A stretch of DNA of 64,000 bases, taken from positions 36,932,617-36,996,616 of the forward strand of contig NC_080421.1 of NCBI RefSeq assembly GCF_029873635.1, read 5' to 3'. Of this stretch, positions 1 to 11,098 are shown piece after piece. Source of the stretch: Malania oleifera. Lineage: Eukaryota; Streptophyta; Magnoliopsida; Santalales; Ximeniaceae. A model generated the notes under the pieces. The model ran no database searches and was not told the origin of the DNA. It saw only the letters and a list, made by a program, of their open reading frames with translations. Position 1 is the stretch's first letter. Each line of letters starts with the position of its first letter. Made by a program: the position numbers and the translations under genes.

Positions 1-462
1 TTCAATTTAGAACCTAAGCCATATTTTTACCCCTGATTGCATAGATGATAGTGGGGATTTTTCCTAAGTGATTTATGCAAGGACCTAGGGTCTATCTAAA
101 GTCTTTTTAGCCTACCGAAAAATTCTAGCGTCAATCGACCGAACCTAAGGTCAGTCGGTTCCCTATGGTCGATCTACGGCCTTGTTGAGCTTATTCATAT
201 CATGCATGCTGATACAAATATTACAAACCCAAAATACAAAAATCAAACGCATTTATATTTAAAATAAGTATCTTCTTCTTCTTCCTTTGCTTCTCAGATC
301 ATGGAATACGCCAAATGGTATGATCATTATGTCCCTCAGGCTTCCATCAATCCTCTCTCATGTGTGTTCTATATTGTAAACATGTTCACAAGCTAGATGC
401 ACACATAAGATCATTGTGTTTCGTCAGCATCAAAACTAGAGATCGGACTCAAAAAGTCAACA
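1..462 (-). mobile_element. Long LTR fragment, SIRE-like Copia type (5' end of the LTR; rest lies outside the window)
   Basis: On the minus strand the LTR begins TGTTGACTTTTTGAG at 462 and runs left past the window edge. Its outer part closely matches the right part of the complete copy at 21257-23381, including the segment ending gatcggactcaaaaagtc. It interrupts the tail of Copia-1, whose sequence resumes at 463 (atatc is the likely target duplication; its partner is outside the window). It contains short GTCGA/TCGACC-type motifs like the other long LTRs here. Assignment to the SIRE clade is by general LTR style only and is uncertain; that it is an LTR is well supported. Confidence 0.6.
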
Positions 463-790
463 ATATCTAATTAGTCCACCTTGCACTTGAAATGCTTAGT
501 TGGGTTTATCTCCTTCTCTCAATTAGAGACATGGAGTAAGTCCAAGCAATGCTTTAACTTCTCAAAAGTAACCGATTTCTTCAAAATATCCGTTGTATTT
601 TCGTACGTGTGAACTTTCTCCAACACAAGCTCACCTGAAGCAATCAATTCTCGAAACCTGTGAAACCTCACATCAATGTGCTTGGTTCTAGCATGGTATA
701 TCTAATTCTTCATCAAGTAAATGACACTCTAACTATCACAATGCAGCACTACTCCATCTTGCTATAACCCCAACTCTCTGACTAAACCAG
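463..790 (-). pseudogene. Copia-1 RNase H, C-terminal part
   Basis: Minus-strand translation gives the typical Copia RNase H tail: HCDS then IYL, HARTKHIDVRFHRFREL, ELVLEKVHT, followed by a decayed DILTKPV-like motif and a short untranslated tail. It parallels 19780-20060 of Copia-2 almost codon for codon. A stop follows the HCDS motif and another sits before IYHART. It is continuous with 2490-3740 once the 1.7-kb insertion is removed. Not functional. Confidence 0.85.
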
Positions 791-2489
791 TGATTACGCA
801 CTAAAACTATGTAATTAGGCATCTTAATCTGGTCATTAGGGCTTCTATTTTTAATTAAATACCTAATTACTCTCAATATTTTAACAAAGTGCCCTATTTA
901 TAATTTTTGAGTTTTATTGAGCAATTTATGAATTTTTGGCATTTTTTTATCGCAGGAAAATTCCTAGGAGCCAAAACCAGCACTGGTTTGTAATTCGCAC
1001 ATAACTTTCCTGTCCAAGCTCCGATTAAGACGATTCAAAATTTTGAAGATAGAAGAAAGGATTATCTACAACTTCTATGTTTTTAACTTCAAGAGAAACG
1101 AGCTCCAAAAAGGTCAAAATTGGTCGTGATCGCGGAAATAAAAATGAGAAAAAAAAAGAAAAAAAAAAAAGAAAGGATTAAGTTGATGTGACCCGGCCAT
1201 GCATGGCCGGGTCGGGTTGAACCGTTAGCTTGCTGGGTCTCGCTAAGGCTCCCCTTCCCTTCTCTATCTAAATCTCTCCTTCTCCCTCTTTTTTGGGTAG
1301 TTCCCCTGCACCCCCTCTCTCCCTTAACTATCACTCCTCTCCTTCCCTACTCTTGCTCCCTTGCTCTGTTCTTTCTCCGACCTCTCTCCCTCTCTTTCAG
1401 TCATCTCACCCCTTAGCTCTCTCTTCCTCTTATCCTCCTTATCTTTCCCTTAGTTTCTCTTTCCCTCTCCCTACTTCTTCCCTACTCTCTCCGTCTGCAA
1501 CCACTGAGAACATCCAGCACAGCTGCCATGAGTCCCCAGCTGTGCCAGCCACGAACCATTATCTGCAGCCCCCCACAGAACCAACACAGCTACCAGCCGG
1601 CAGCCCTCTGAAACTCTCCATGGCAGCCACCAGACCAGCTGCAATCGTATCTCCATACCAGCAGCTACTCGAGGCCCTCCTCTACAGCAACTGAAGATCC
1701 CAACAACCAACCACCATCCTCGATCACCATGGCAGCAAGGCTCCCTGCGACTTCAGTGTAGCCTCACCAGACTCGGGAACGCTTTTTTTTTCTCTCTTTC
1801 TTTCCTTTCCTTTCCTTTTCTTTTTTATTACAACTGAATATTGCTTTTTTTATTTATTAAAGTTTATTGAAAATTTTAGATTTTGAATAATTGTTTAAGG
1901 GATTTTATTTTTTTTACTGAAGTTTATTTATTTATTTATCTCTCTCTTAATTAAATTAGCATTAGATTTAAATATTGCTTGAGTTAATTTTTTTTTTTTT
2001 TTTTTGACTAAAGTCCAATTTAGTTCTTGAAGAAAAAAAAAAGAACAAAAGAATAAAATACAAAAAGGAAAAAATTGAATTTTTTTTTTTTTGGTTTTTA
2101 GAAATTAAATTAGTTGTCTTTCTCTTTTAAAATTTAATTTTTAATTGAAGCTCGATTTAGTTAGGGTCGGTTTGATTAAAACTCGTGTTTTTATTCTGTT
2201 TCGTTATCGTTTAAGTGTTAAATTTTTGTCATTGCGTGTTTTAGTTTCATGTTTAAAGTTATCGTTTTTAGTTAACGCGTGTTCTTTTAATTTGTCAAAA
2301 TAAGTCTCAACCAATCTTTAAAACCCGAATCTGAACTGAGTTCAGTAATTTTCTATTTTCAATTAGGAGAACATAAAATTTGAGATTAAAATGTATTCCC
2401 TAAGGAGACAATCTAGCACTTGGACTGAGTATTATACGACATAACTCCTATACTTGGGATAACTTCCAAGCTGCTTATTTTTCGAGTGA
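791..2489. mobile_element. 1.7-kb insertion in Copia-1 RNase H; probable solo LTR or non-autonomous element, family not recognised
   Basis: The boundaries come from comparison with Copia-2: the RNase H reading stops near 2490 and resumes near 790. The insert starts TGATTACGCAC at 791. It contains an AT-rich half with long T-runs (1860-2100) and a strongly pyrimidine-rich block on the plus strand (about 1250-1500). The flanking 5-mers (accag at 786-790, gtcag at 2490-2494) do not match well, so exact edges are uncertain by a few bases. An open frame at 1293-1694 (+) is a low-complexity Ser/Leu/Pro stretch of the pyrimidine block and is not taken as a gene. No protein domain is visible, so a solo LTR is the simplest reading. 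Confidence 0.55.
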
Positions 2490-3740
2490 GTCAGCAAGCT
2501 ATAAGGTTTCCCTTGCAACATCGACAACTGCCATATATTCCGCCTCAGTTGTAGATAATGCTACCAGAGATTGTACCATGGATCTCCAACATACCAGTCC
2601 TCCTACAAGAGTAAACACATATCCCGTTGCAGACCTTCTGTCATCCATATCTCCAACATACTTAGCATCTACAAACCCCATAACTGAAGGACTACTCTAA
2701 TGCTTGTTGAACATGATGTTATATCCCGATGTACCTCATAAGTATCTAAGTATCCATTTGACGGCTTCCTAATGCTATCTTCCTAGATTAGAGAGAAAAT
2801 TACTTACCACACTCACCGTATGAGCCAAATCTGGCCTCATACATACCATGACATACATTAAACTCCCCACAACACTAGGATAGGGGACCTTTGACATATC
2901 TCAAATTTCCTCATTTGTACTTGGGCAACCTGTAGTAGACAACTTAAAATGATTCACTAAAAGTGTACACACCGGTCTTGCATCAGCCATGTTAAACCTC
3001 TCTAACACCTTCTGTACATAACCGCCTTGAGATAGTCAAAATCTCTCTACAGTTCTGTCATGACGAATCTCCATCCCAAGTATTTTATTGGCCAAGCCAA
3101 AATCCTTTATGTCAAATTTCTTATACAACAGGTCCTTTAATTGATTAACCTTAGTTAAATCTTTTGCAGCTTAACATATCATCGACGTACAATAACAAGA
3201 AAATAAGAGAACCATCCTCAAGCTTGTTCACATATACGCAACAGTCATACTCACACCTTTTGTAGCCAATATTGATCATGTAAGAATCAAACTGTTTATA
3301 CCATCGCCTTGGAAACTGTTTCAGCCCATAAAGAGATTTCTTCAACTTGCAAACAAAATTTTTTTTTCTCGGTTCAATGAATCCCTCCGGCTGTACCATG
3401 TAGATTTGCTCCTCCAAGTCATTGTGTTTTCACGTCTATTTGTTCCAAATGAAGATAATAATGGGCTACTAACCTCAACACAACTTTGATAGAAGTATAT
3501 CAGACCACTAAAGAAAACATCTCATCATAATCTATCCTCTTCTTCTGTAAGTATCCTTTTGCCACCAACCGTGCTTTGAATTTCTCTCATTCTTTTTCTG
3601 AAATTGCCTCTTTCTTCTAATATACCCATTTGCAACCTATCAGTCTCTTCCCATATGGAAGCTCCAACAAATCCCAAGTTTGGTTCTTATATAGTGATTT
3701 CATCTCCTCAATCATCGCACTCGTCCACCTATCTTTTTCT
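2490..3740 (-). pseudogene. Copia-1 reverse transcriptase and RNase H N-part
   Basis: Three blocks are recognisable on the minus strand. Around 3417-3151 are EEQIYMVQPEGF, CKLKKSLYGLKQ, RWYKQFDSYM and the catalytic LLYVDDML. Around 3150-2700 is the connection region. At 2681-2499 is the RNase H motif GFVDAKYVGDMDD with SATGYVFTL and ALSTTEAEYMAV. Frames shift several times and in-frame stops occur (for example the codon after RETL at 2499). The YVDD active site is preserved, but the protein cannot be made from this copy. Family function: copies element RNA into DNA. Confidence 0.88.
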
Positions 3741-4023
3741 TGGCCGGGCACTGCCTCTTAAAATGTAGTTGGATCGTTGCAACTAATAAAGAAAGCATAA
3801 GATACTAACTCTTCAAATCCATACCTTGGTGGAGGTCTGATAGTGTGTCTAGATCTCTATATAGGAATATTGTTGACTTACTAGTTTCCCGAGCTAGAGC
3901 TCCCTGCAACCATAGGACCATGATCATTACTGTTGCCCTGAGCTTCCAAATCCACTTGCACAACATGTTCATCATTGCCCCAACTTTTTGGCTTTTGTTT
4001 TTGTTCATCACACTCTTGAGTAC

Positions 4024-5150
4024 GCTTCACCATAGCTTCTCATCAAAGACTACATCACTACTGATCACCACCTTGTTTGCCACTGGGTCCCATAGCTTAT
4101 ACCCCTTCACACCCTCTAGATATCCCAAAAAGATGCGACGAAGAGACTTTGGGTCAAGCTTAGACCTCTCCTCACTAAATACATGAACACAGGCTGGACA
4201 CCCAAATACCATCAATCCGGAGTAGTTTACTGCATTTCCCGTCCAAACCTCTTCTTCCACTCTACCCTTTAGTGACGCCCTTGATGATTGGTTTATTAGA
4301 AAACAAGTAATACTCATTGTCTCGTCCCAGAAGTTCTTCGGTAGCCCTGCATTTAATCTGAGACATCGAGCCCTTTCAAAAAAAGTCTCGTTCATCTGTT
4401 CTGTCATACCATTTTACTGAGGTGTCCGATGAACAATAAAGTGTCTCTTGATGCCTTGTTCAGCACAAAACTCCATAAACCGAGAATCAGCATACTCGGT
4501 CCCATTATCTGACCTTAAGTATTTAATTCTCCTTCTGTTAGGTTTTCCACTTTAGCCTTCCAAATCTTAAACTTGGCAAATGTATTTGATTTGTAACGCA
4601 TGATGTAAACTCAGACCTTTCGTGAGTAATCATCAATGAAATTCGTATAATACACATGTACACCCTTTGATGCAACTCTAACCGAGCCCCAAGCATCTGA
4701 ATGCACATAATCACTAATACCCTTTGTCTTGTGTATTGCTGATCTAAACCTTGCATTGTTCTGTTTTCCAAGAACACAAATCCTGCAAAATTCCAACTAG
4801 CATGATTTCAAGCCCTTTAATAATTTCCTTTTGTGTATTTCTTTCATGTCGTGTTCCCCCATATACCCAAGGCGCATATGCCACAAGAGGGTCTCATCTG
4901 ATTCAACATCTATAGCTGCAGCTCCACCTACAACGGTAGTTCCCTACAATGTGTAGATATTCCCATCTAGTTTCTGCCCTTTCTTTAGAGTCAGATTACC
5001 TTTCCATACCATCAAAACTCCACCTTTGGAATTTTAATTAAAGTCATTACAATCCAAAGTTCCAAGTGATATCAAACTCTTCCTCAACTCTGGTATATGT
5101 CTTACATTACACAACATCCTTATAGTCCCATAAAACATTTTTATCTTTAC
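4024..5150 (-). pseudogene. Copia-1 integrase
   Basis: Minus-strand reading shows the pre-integrase zinc motif with FCRICVLGKQ near 4770 and a decayed catalytic core (4796-4440). The segment GMTEQMNE around 4390 keeps the catalytic Glu. Downstream come NAGLPKNFWDE, CFLINQSSRASL and the C-terminal IFLGYLEGVKGYKLWDP. The longest open stretch is 126 residues (4407-4027); frames change upstream of it. The arrangement matches Copia-2, where the same region is split by a solo LTR. Function of the intact family protein: insertion of element cDNA into the chromosome. Broken here. Confidence 0.85.
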
Positions 5151-6150
5151 ATTTCCTATTCCAATGATTTTTCAAGAATCATCATTACCCATAAGAACTA
5201 ATCCAAAATTCACTAACCTGTAAGTGCTTAACCACTCCTTGTTCGGAGTCATGTGATAAGAACATGCCGAGTAAAGTATCCAAGAGTCTGTTAGATTATC
5301 CGACCCCATTGAAACTGATAGAACATCACCATCAGTACATGATGACCCCCCTTCTTGAACAACATTCACTGATTTTAAAGTATTCTCATGTTTTTCAGAA
5401 TTTCCCTTCTTCCAATCCGGATACTCTAATTTCATATGCCCCTTTTTACCACATTTATAACACCCAATTTCTTTCTTCTTCTTGGATTGATTTCAGGATT
5501 TCTAACTTGATCCATGTTTGGATTTTCCTTTGCCTCTCTCGTTATTACCCTTTACCACAAGTCCTTCTCCTTTATCACATATTTTCAATCTTTGATGAAA
5601 ATTTAGCAAAACACTTGTTACCTCTTCAAAATCAAGAGTTTATTTTCCCCCCGTAAGAGTGGTCATAAGATTTTCATAAGTATGAGTTGAGGGCAAAGAT
5701 TTTAACAACATCAAAGTTTTGTCATCCTCATCAAACTTAACATCAACTCTCATCAAATCACTAATAATTTGATTAAAAGCATTTAATGTGTTGATCTAAT
5801 TTTGATCCTCCAACCATCTTAAGCCAATACAAGTGTTTCTTAAGAAAATGTTTATTATTAAGAGATTTGGACATGTACCGGCTCTCTAACTTTCGTTATA
5901 TAGCCACTGGAGAATCCTCCTCCATCACCTGATAGAGTATTTCGTAGGCCATACACAAGCGTATTAAAGAAGCGGCCTTTGCTTTCAAATCTACCCATGT
6001 TGCCTCATCCATTTCTTCCGATTGAGTATCAAGTAGAGCCTTAGCCATTCTTTGTTGCACAATAATGTCCTGCACTCTCCTTTGTCATAAACCAAAGTTC
6101 CTGATTTCATCAAATTTGACGATATCAAATCTTACAGAATACGATCCCGA
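5151..6150 (-). pseudogene. Copia-1 gag and protease
   Basis: Translation starts near 6153 with an MASGS-type start as in Copia-2, then the UBN2-like gag core (EEMDEATW, CMAYEILY, MEEDSPVA, KLESRYMSKSL, HLYWLKMV). A zinc knuckle CYKCGKKGHMKLEY follows near 5460, in which the last Cys has become Tyr. The protease motif reads WILYSACSYHMTPNKEW: the catalytic Asp of the D-S-x motif is Tyr. Multiple stops and frameshifts lie between 5870 and 5480. Both the knuckle and the protease lesions would abolish function. Confidence 0.85.
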
Positions 6151-6169
6151 TGCCATAAAAAAAAAATCA

Positions 6170-6181
6170 TTCTGATAGAAT
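6170..6181 (-). other. Primer-binding site of Copia-1 (initiator Met-tRNA type, decayed)
   Basis: The minus strand reads ATTCTATCAGAATG immediately inside the 5' LTR, corresponding to the consensus TGGTATCAGAGTG found at the same place in Copia-2. The first bases are mutated. Confidence 0.65.
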
Positions 6182-6182
6182 T

Positions 6183-6770
6183 TGTTGTAATATGGATGGG
6201 ATAAATATAAAGTACAGTGGAATAAATACAACAAATAAATGAAACACAATCAGAAAATGATAAATAGCAAGAACAACAACAATAAGATTTACGTGGTTTG
6301 GCAATACCTATGCCCATGGAAGCAATGACACTCGAATTTCATTATGAAAATCTCAAAATATATAATACACTTCTCAGAATGATCACACACACTCAATACA
6401 TGCCCAGAATGACATATATAACAGTTTTTCAGAGGTTTCTCTTCGATTACCCAACCACCACAACGTTTAAATCCAAAATTTAAAAAACTACTTGCAGTCC
6501 AAAACTTCTCATCAGCGAGAATAGGGGATTCGTTGATAAGATCAAGAAGGACACTCGTTAATGAAAATAGGGCATTCGTCGACAAGCCCATTTTCTGCTC
6601 TCGGTATCGTAAGATCTCTAAATTTTTCTTACTCTCTGGATCTCCTCATTGACGAGTACAAAACACTCGTCGACGAGTCTTCTGGTGCCACTTAAGAACA
6701 CTTCAAAACTCATATGTTTCTTCTATTTGTGAATCCACTAAGTATAAGAGTCCCACACAAATGTAACACA
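6183..6770 (-). mobile_element. 5' LTR of Copia-1 (588 bp)
   Basis: On the minus strand it starts TGTTACATTTGTGTGG and ends at TACAACA. It aligns with the 5' LTR of Copia-2 (12927-13481), sharing the start, the CTTATACTT segment and several GTCGAC-type palindromes. One of these is a perfect 14-bp palindrome ACTCGTCGACGAGT at 6665-6678. It lies 494 bp beyond the stop codon of the phosphate transporter and points away from it. Confidence 0.85.
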
Positions 6771-7264
6771 ATTTTATGCCTCCCACTGCAAAATGTCATT
6801 TTAACTTAGGGCCTCATGCAAATTAGTTTGCCAAAAGAAAATTTTGAGCTTCTTTTGACTCTCACTTTCTTTTCAATCCCTCTCGACTTTCTATCACTTC
6901 ACTTTTTTTCTGTCATTCATACCAATAAAAGCCATAATGATCTCCAACAGTCTCCATAAATTTGCACACAAGATCAAAACTCTTTAGAAAACGAAGCAAA
7001 ACAAATTCATTCACGGCCGCACCAACAGTGCTGCAGGCATGAACATACACACCATATCGAAATTTTATCATTATCCAGTTCACTTACTTTTCTGCACAGC
7101 AAAGCACCAGGGAATGGATAAAAACAAAAACAAAAGCAAAAGCCTAAAACTACCCTCATATTCTTCAAACCCAGAGAGAAATGCAGAAGACACTTAAACA
7201 AACTAGGCAGGTACTACTAAACCGGAAAAAAGAAAAGAAACAATAGAGCCTTTGATAACCAAAC
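6771..7264 (-). other. 3' flank / probable 3' UTR of the phosphate transporter
   Basis: No open frame with recognisable content lies between Copia-1 and the PHT1 stop. The part next to the gene is presumably its 3' UTR. I do not see a convincing AATAAA signal on the minus strand. Confidence 0.5.
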
Positions 7265-8890
7265 TTAAAAGACAGGGGCTGTCCTGTTCTGGGAAGAAGC
7301 AGCCTCCAATTCCACCGCGCCACCTTCGTCATTCTCTTGCTCACCTGAAATCTCCTCCAAGGATCTTCCATTGGGCTCTGGAACCAAGAAAGTGAACAAC
7401 ATGCCCAAGAAGTTGATCACTCCCAACACAATTAGTGAGTTCTTCATCCCAATTCCTGCAGGGTACCCTGCATCCGCCTTGGCCTTGTCCTGATTCTGAG
7501 CCAAATACAAGAACCCAAACGCACCCACTATCGCCCCAGCCTTCCCCGACGCCGCCGATATCCCGTGGCAAGTGGACCGCAGCCTCGCCGGGAAAATCTC
7601 CGCCGGCACAACAAATGTTGTGGCATTGGGCCCAAAGTTCGCGAAGAAGAAGGTCAGTGAATACATGATCACAAACCCAATTCTGTTGTCCTTGTGCGTC
7701 CAGTGATCATAAGGAATTGCTAATGCAAACATGAACGCTGTCATGAAGAAGAATCCCATCAGCTGGATGACGAACCTTCCGATTTTGTCGATCAAAGCAA
7801 CCGTAAACCAGTAACCAGGGACAGTACTGCACAGAGCGATAAGGGTCTGTGCCCTTGCAATTCTATAAACCTCCTCGAGGGCATTCATGGTCTTCGCCGG
7901 AGGGATCCATCCGACTGCGCTGAAAATGTCTTTCTGGAACAGATTTTGACTGTAGAACGCAATGTCCAGTAAGAACCAGGTGCTTGCAGTTCCCAGCAAG
8001 TGCAGGCCATGTCGGCGAAGAAACTTCTTGGAGAACAATCCGAAGGAATTGGCTTCCTTCACAGCCGCGTTCTCCACTTTCTGGGGCTCTGCCTCGATGT
8101 CCACCTGCAAAACCTTCGACATATCCGCCGCAGCCTGTTTCATGTTCCTGGCGACGAGTGCCGTGTACCGAGCAGTTTCGGGCATCTTCATCCGCCAGTA
8201 GTAAGTGAGCGCAGCTGGGATGGCTCCCGCCATCAGAATGATGCGCCAAACATAGTCCGCCTGGGAGATGGTGGAGGCACCCGCATCGACCTGATACGCC
8301 GGGGCAGGGAACCCGGCGTTGAACGCAGCCGAGATCGCAATGCCGAAAATCCCGCCGGTCAAAATTCCAAAGCCTTGCATCGCAAAGACCGCTGCGATGA
8401 ACGCCCCGCGAGTCTTCTTGTTGGCGTACTCCGACATAATTGTGGCGGAAAGCGGGTAGTCGCCTCCGATGCCAAACCCGAGCCAGAAGCGGAAGAAGCA
8501 GAGGGTAGCCATCACTGCTTTTGGGTCCTTCCCCATGGACAGACCAGAGGCGATGGAGCAAATCACCATGAGCATAAGGGTAATCCCGTAAACCTTCTTC
8601 CGCCCCAGTTTGTCACCGAGCCAGCCGAAGAAGAGCTGCCCCGCCAGAGTGCCGCACAGGGCGACCCCGTTGACGGCAGCGGACACATTGGGAGGCAGAG
8701 TTCCGGGCTTCTTCGCCCCGTCGACATGGTAGTAGATTCGGCCCAGCAGTTTTGTGACGAGGGAAATACAGAAAAGATCGTAAGCATCGGTGAAGAAGCC
8801 CATTCCGGCGATCACGATTGCCGTAAAGTGATACCATTGAGTTTTCGCGACGTCGAGCGCATTCAGCACCTGCAATTGTTCCTTGGCCAT
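7265..8890 (-). CDS. PHT1: High-affinity inorganic phosphate transporter, PHT1 family
   Basis: An uninterrupted 541-codon frame. PHT1 proteins are plasma-membrane H+/Pi symporters of the major facilitator superfamily that take up phosphate into root and other cells. Sequence support: cytosolic N-terminus, [10 protein letters not shown] in TM1 (residues 31-40), GDKLGRKK after TM2 (92-99), the PHT1 signature GGDYPLS at 142-148, and a long hydrophilic central loop (about 233-295). [16 protein letters not shown] at 301-316 keeps Trp305, Asp309 and Tyr313, which correspond to Pi/proton-site residues known from the fungal homologue PiPT. Length is normal for the family (about 520-550). The ATG at 8890 has a good plant context (ACCATGGCC) and begins MAKEQLQVL, as is usual. 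The gene is clearly GC-richer than its surroundings. It is the only intact gene in the window and sits between retroelements. Which PHT1 paralogue it is cannot be decided by eye. Confidence 0.97.
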   Translation of the reverse strand: MAKEQLQVLNALDVAKTQWYHFTAIVIAGMGFFTDAYDLFCISLVTKLLGRIYYHVDGAKKPGTLPPNVSAAVNGVALCGTLAGQLFFGWLGDKLGRKKVYGITLMLMVICSIASGLSMGKDPKAVMATLCFFRFWLGFGIGGDYPLSATIMSEYANKKTRGAFIAAVFAMQGFGILTGGIFGIAISAAFNAGFPAPAYQVDAGASTISQADYVWRIILMAGAIPAALTYYWRMKMPETARYTALVARNMKQAAADMSKVLQVDIEAEPQKVENAAVKEANSFGLFSKKFLRRHGLHLLGTASTWFLLDIAFYSQNLFQKDIFSAVGWIPPAKTMNALEEVYRIARAQTLIALCSTVPGYWFTVALIDKIGRFVIQLMGFFFMTAFMFALAIPYDHWTHKDNRIGFVIMYSLTFFFANFGPNATTFVVPAEIFPARLRSTCHGISAASGKAGAIVGAFGFLYLAQNQDKAKADAGYPAGIGMKNSLIVLGVINFLGMLFTFLVPEPNGRSLEEISGEQENDEGGAVELEAASSQNRTAPVF

Positions 8891-8892
8891 GG

Positions 8893-8927
8893 TCTTCTTC
8901 TTCTTCTTCTTCTTCTTCTTCTTCTTC
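8893..8927. repeat. (TTC)n microsatellite just upstream of the PHT1 start
   Basis: About eleven TTC units on the plus strand; on the coding strand this is a GAA tract ending 2 bp before the ATG, so it lies in the 5' leader. Such purine tracts are length-variable and may affect translation. That effect is inference. Confidence 0.9.
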
Positions 8928-9140
8928 CTCCTCTGTGACTTTCCTTCTGGAATAACCCCCCCGTGATCTTATATCTGCAACAAGATAAAGGAAGGGGAGC
9001 GATTACACCGTGATTCGTGACCGAATCGTGTGAAAAAATGAAGTCTAATCCCAGTATCCCGACTTTTTTAAAACAGAGATTCTGATAAGAAGGAAACTAC
9101 CACTGAAAAATAGGAATATATGGCTTGCAAATCGACGGAA

Positions 9141-9146
9141 CACGTG
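9141..9146. promoter_or_regulatory. G-box CACGTG upstream of PHT1
   Basis: Perfect palindromic CACGTG about 250 bp upstream of the PHT1 ATG. Established knowledge: G-boxes bind bHLH and bZIP factors in plants. Functional use here is inferred from position only. Confidence 0.4.
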
Positions 9147-9677
9147 TCGCCGGTGGCACGCAGACTCCCAAACTTCCTATCATTCAATTAAACAATTACT
9201 CTGTTTTTAATTTAATTGTTATATTGTTATTATCCTTAATTATTATTTTTTAGCTAAAAAAAAAACAAGGTAATATTAATTTTAAAATTCAAAAAGCCCA
9301 TTTTGAACGTGAATAGAATGAAAAAAAACTTTATTTTAGTATTTCCGTATAGATAATATTAGTAAAAGATTGAATTTTGTTTAATCTTGTTGGAGAGAAT
9401 ATTTTCAAATAAATTTTAAGAGGGCATTCTTCAATATTTTAAAAATATTTTTATTTTAAGAGAAATAATTTTTGCACAGATTTTTATTAAGAAAATTAAT
9501 AAAAACTACTATTTCAAAAGAAACATGTTTCGTAATTTAATATCAGGTTCATAAAACTTTAATTATGGTTCCACATTATTGACATTATATAAGGTAATAT
9601 CTCTTTGAAAAACCCCAACAACCCAATAACTTAAAATTAGTAATTACCTTCTCAATTATCACGCAGCAAATCTCAGG

Positions 9678-9685
9678 GCATATTC
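9678..9685. promoter_or_regulatory. P1BS-like site (GNATATNC) in the PHT1 upstream region
   Basis: GCATATTC matches the P1BS consensus GNATATNC bound by PHR1-type MYB factors, the usual activators of PHT1 genes under phosphate starvation. It lies about 790 bp upstream of the ATG. A second match, GCATATGC, is at 11656-11663, too distant to weigh much. An 8-mer with two free positions can occur by chance in AT-rich DNA, so this is a candidate only. Confidence 0.4.
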
Positions 9686-9696
9686 CATTGTGAACT

Positions 9697-9702
<6 letters not shown>

Positions 9703-9766
<64 letters not shown>
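9703..9766. repeat. (GA)n microsatellite
   Basis: About 32 uninterrupted GA units about 0.8 kb upstream of PHT1. Plant GAGA-binding (BBR/BPC) proteins recognise such tracts; a role here is speculative. Confidence 0.95.
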
Positions 9767-11037
9767 CCATCTAATATATTTCAACGAGTAAATCATTTAT
9801 TAAAAAAGGAAGATTAAATAGTGAGCACTTATTAAGTTAAGAATTTTGGTTGAAAAAAGAAATAAGTTTTTATTGTATTTTTTCTATATTAAATATTATC
9901 AAAATAAAATTTATTTTAATATGATTCAAAATAAAAATTTATAAAATTTTATTGATTGATCTGTTATATATTTTATTTTATTTTTCAATTTCCTCCACAA
10001 CTAAATATGACAAAATGAGTTCATGTTTCAAACAAAACCTAAAAGTTTGTTTAAATAAAGAATCATATTTGGGGAAAGGAAATAAAAGTAAAGGAAAATA
10101 AAAAGAAATTTATTTTCCATTCTATTTTCTCCCACTTTATTAAAATACTAATAAAATAAATTTTTTTCTTAAATAATTAAAAGTTAAAAAAAATAAATAC
10201 TAATATACAAATAGAAAAAAATTAATTTCATTTGAAATTTACTTTCCTTTGTTTAATGGTTTCCAAGTTTTAAAAAGAAACTGCAAAAATTATTTAGATT
10301 ACTTTCAAACAAAGAAATTCTGACAAAAATAAATATTTGATTTTGAAAGTTTAATATCAAAAAAAACATATTAAAAAATAATCTAGGTTTAAAAAAAAAA
10401 AAACTTTTTTATTTAAAAAATATTCTAAAATAGAAATTTAGACAACTAGACTTGCCTTAAAAAAGGCATGCTTTGTAAACCACCCTTACAGATAATTATA
10501 ATATCAATGCTTTTAATATAGTCAACTACGAATTGTAAAAAGGATGGAAGTTAGGTAAATTACAATTAAAATCACTTAAACAATTTTCAAATAAAAGACT
10601 AGCTTTTAAGTCATAGAACTATGAAATTACTAGTGCAATGTGTTACAAAATCATAAAATGTATAGTGAAAAGAGCATTAAATTTTGGCATGCAAATGATT
10701 AACATTGACACAACAAGGAAAATGAGAAAAAGAGATTTATAGGCATAACAAGTAGGGTGAGAAAGAAGAAATCTTAAAGATAACTAAGGAAAAAGATAAT
10801 CAAAACCAAAGAATCAGAAGGGCATCAAATTTGATATTTGTAAAAGTAGGAATTTTAATTTTTATAGAAAATGATTCTTTGTTTCCTCATTGATTTCAAT
10901 ATTTTCAACCAAATATAAGAGAAATATAAAGGCATATCTATAATCTCACCAATATTAAAAAATAATTTTTCACATTCAATATGATAAAAAAAAAATGAGA
11001 ATTAGAATGTATCTCTCTTATATATGTGTGTATACTC

Positions 11038-11039
11038 GC

Positions 11040-11070
<31 letters not shown>

Positions 11071-11098
11071 CGCGCATGAGAGAGAGAGAGAGAGAGAA
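11038..11098. repeat. Compound (TG)n(CG)n(AG)n microsatellite
   Basis: Alternating purine-pyrimidine TG and CG units run directly into an AG tract. The (TG)n(CG)n part is the classic composition for left-handed Z-DNA. Confidence 0.93.

Larger units (their letters stand above)
463..6770 (-). mobile_element. Copia-1: degenerate Tork/Tnt1-like Copia retrotransposon, interrupted
   Basis: Reading the minus strand from 6770: 5' LTR (6183-6770), PBS, gag, protease, integrase, RT and RNase H, in the order typical of Copia. It is the same family as Copia-2 (12927-56377); the two align through all domains. The RNase H region is split by an insertion at 791-2489, and the element is cut at 463 by a long LTR, so its 3' LTR is outside the window. 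All domains carry stops and frameshifts. The right flank after the LTR is atttt (6771-6775); the matching left copy cannot be seen. Confidence 0.9.

Noticed and set aside
1293-1694. 133-codon plus-strand frame
   Set aside because: Low-complexity Ser/Leu/Pro translation of a pyrimidine block inside a non-coding insertion.
7863-8561. 232-codon minus-strand frame overlapping PHT1 in another phase
   Set aside because: Out-of-frame shadow of PHT1; composition (Arg/His/Gly-rich) is typical of a shifted GC-rich gene.
8000-8938. 312-codon open frame on the plus strand opposite PHT1
   Set aside because: It is the antisense shadow of the GC-rich PHT1 coding region, starts without context and has no recognisable domain.
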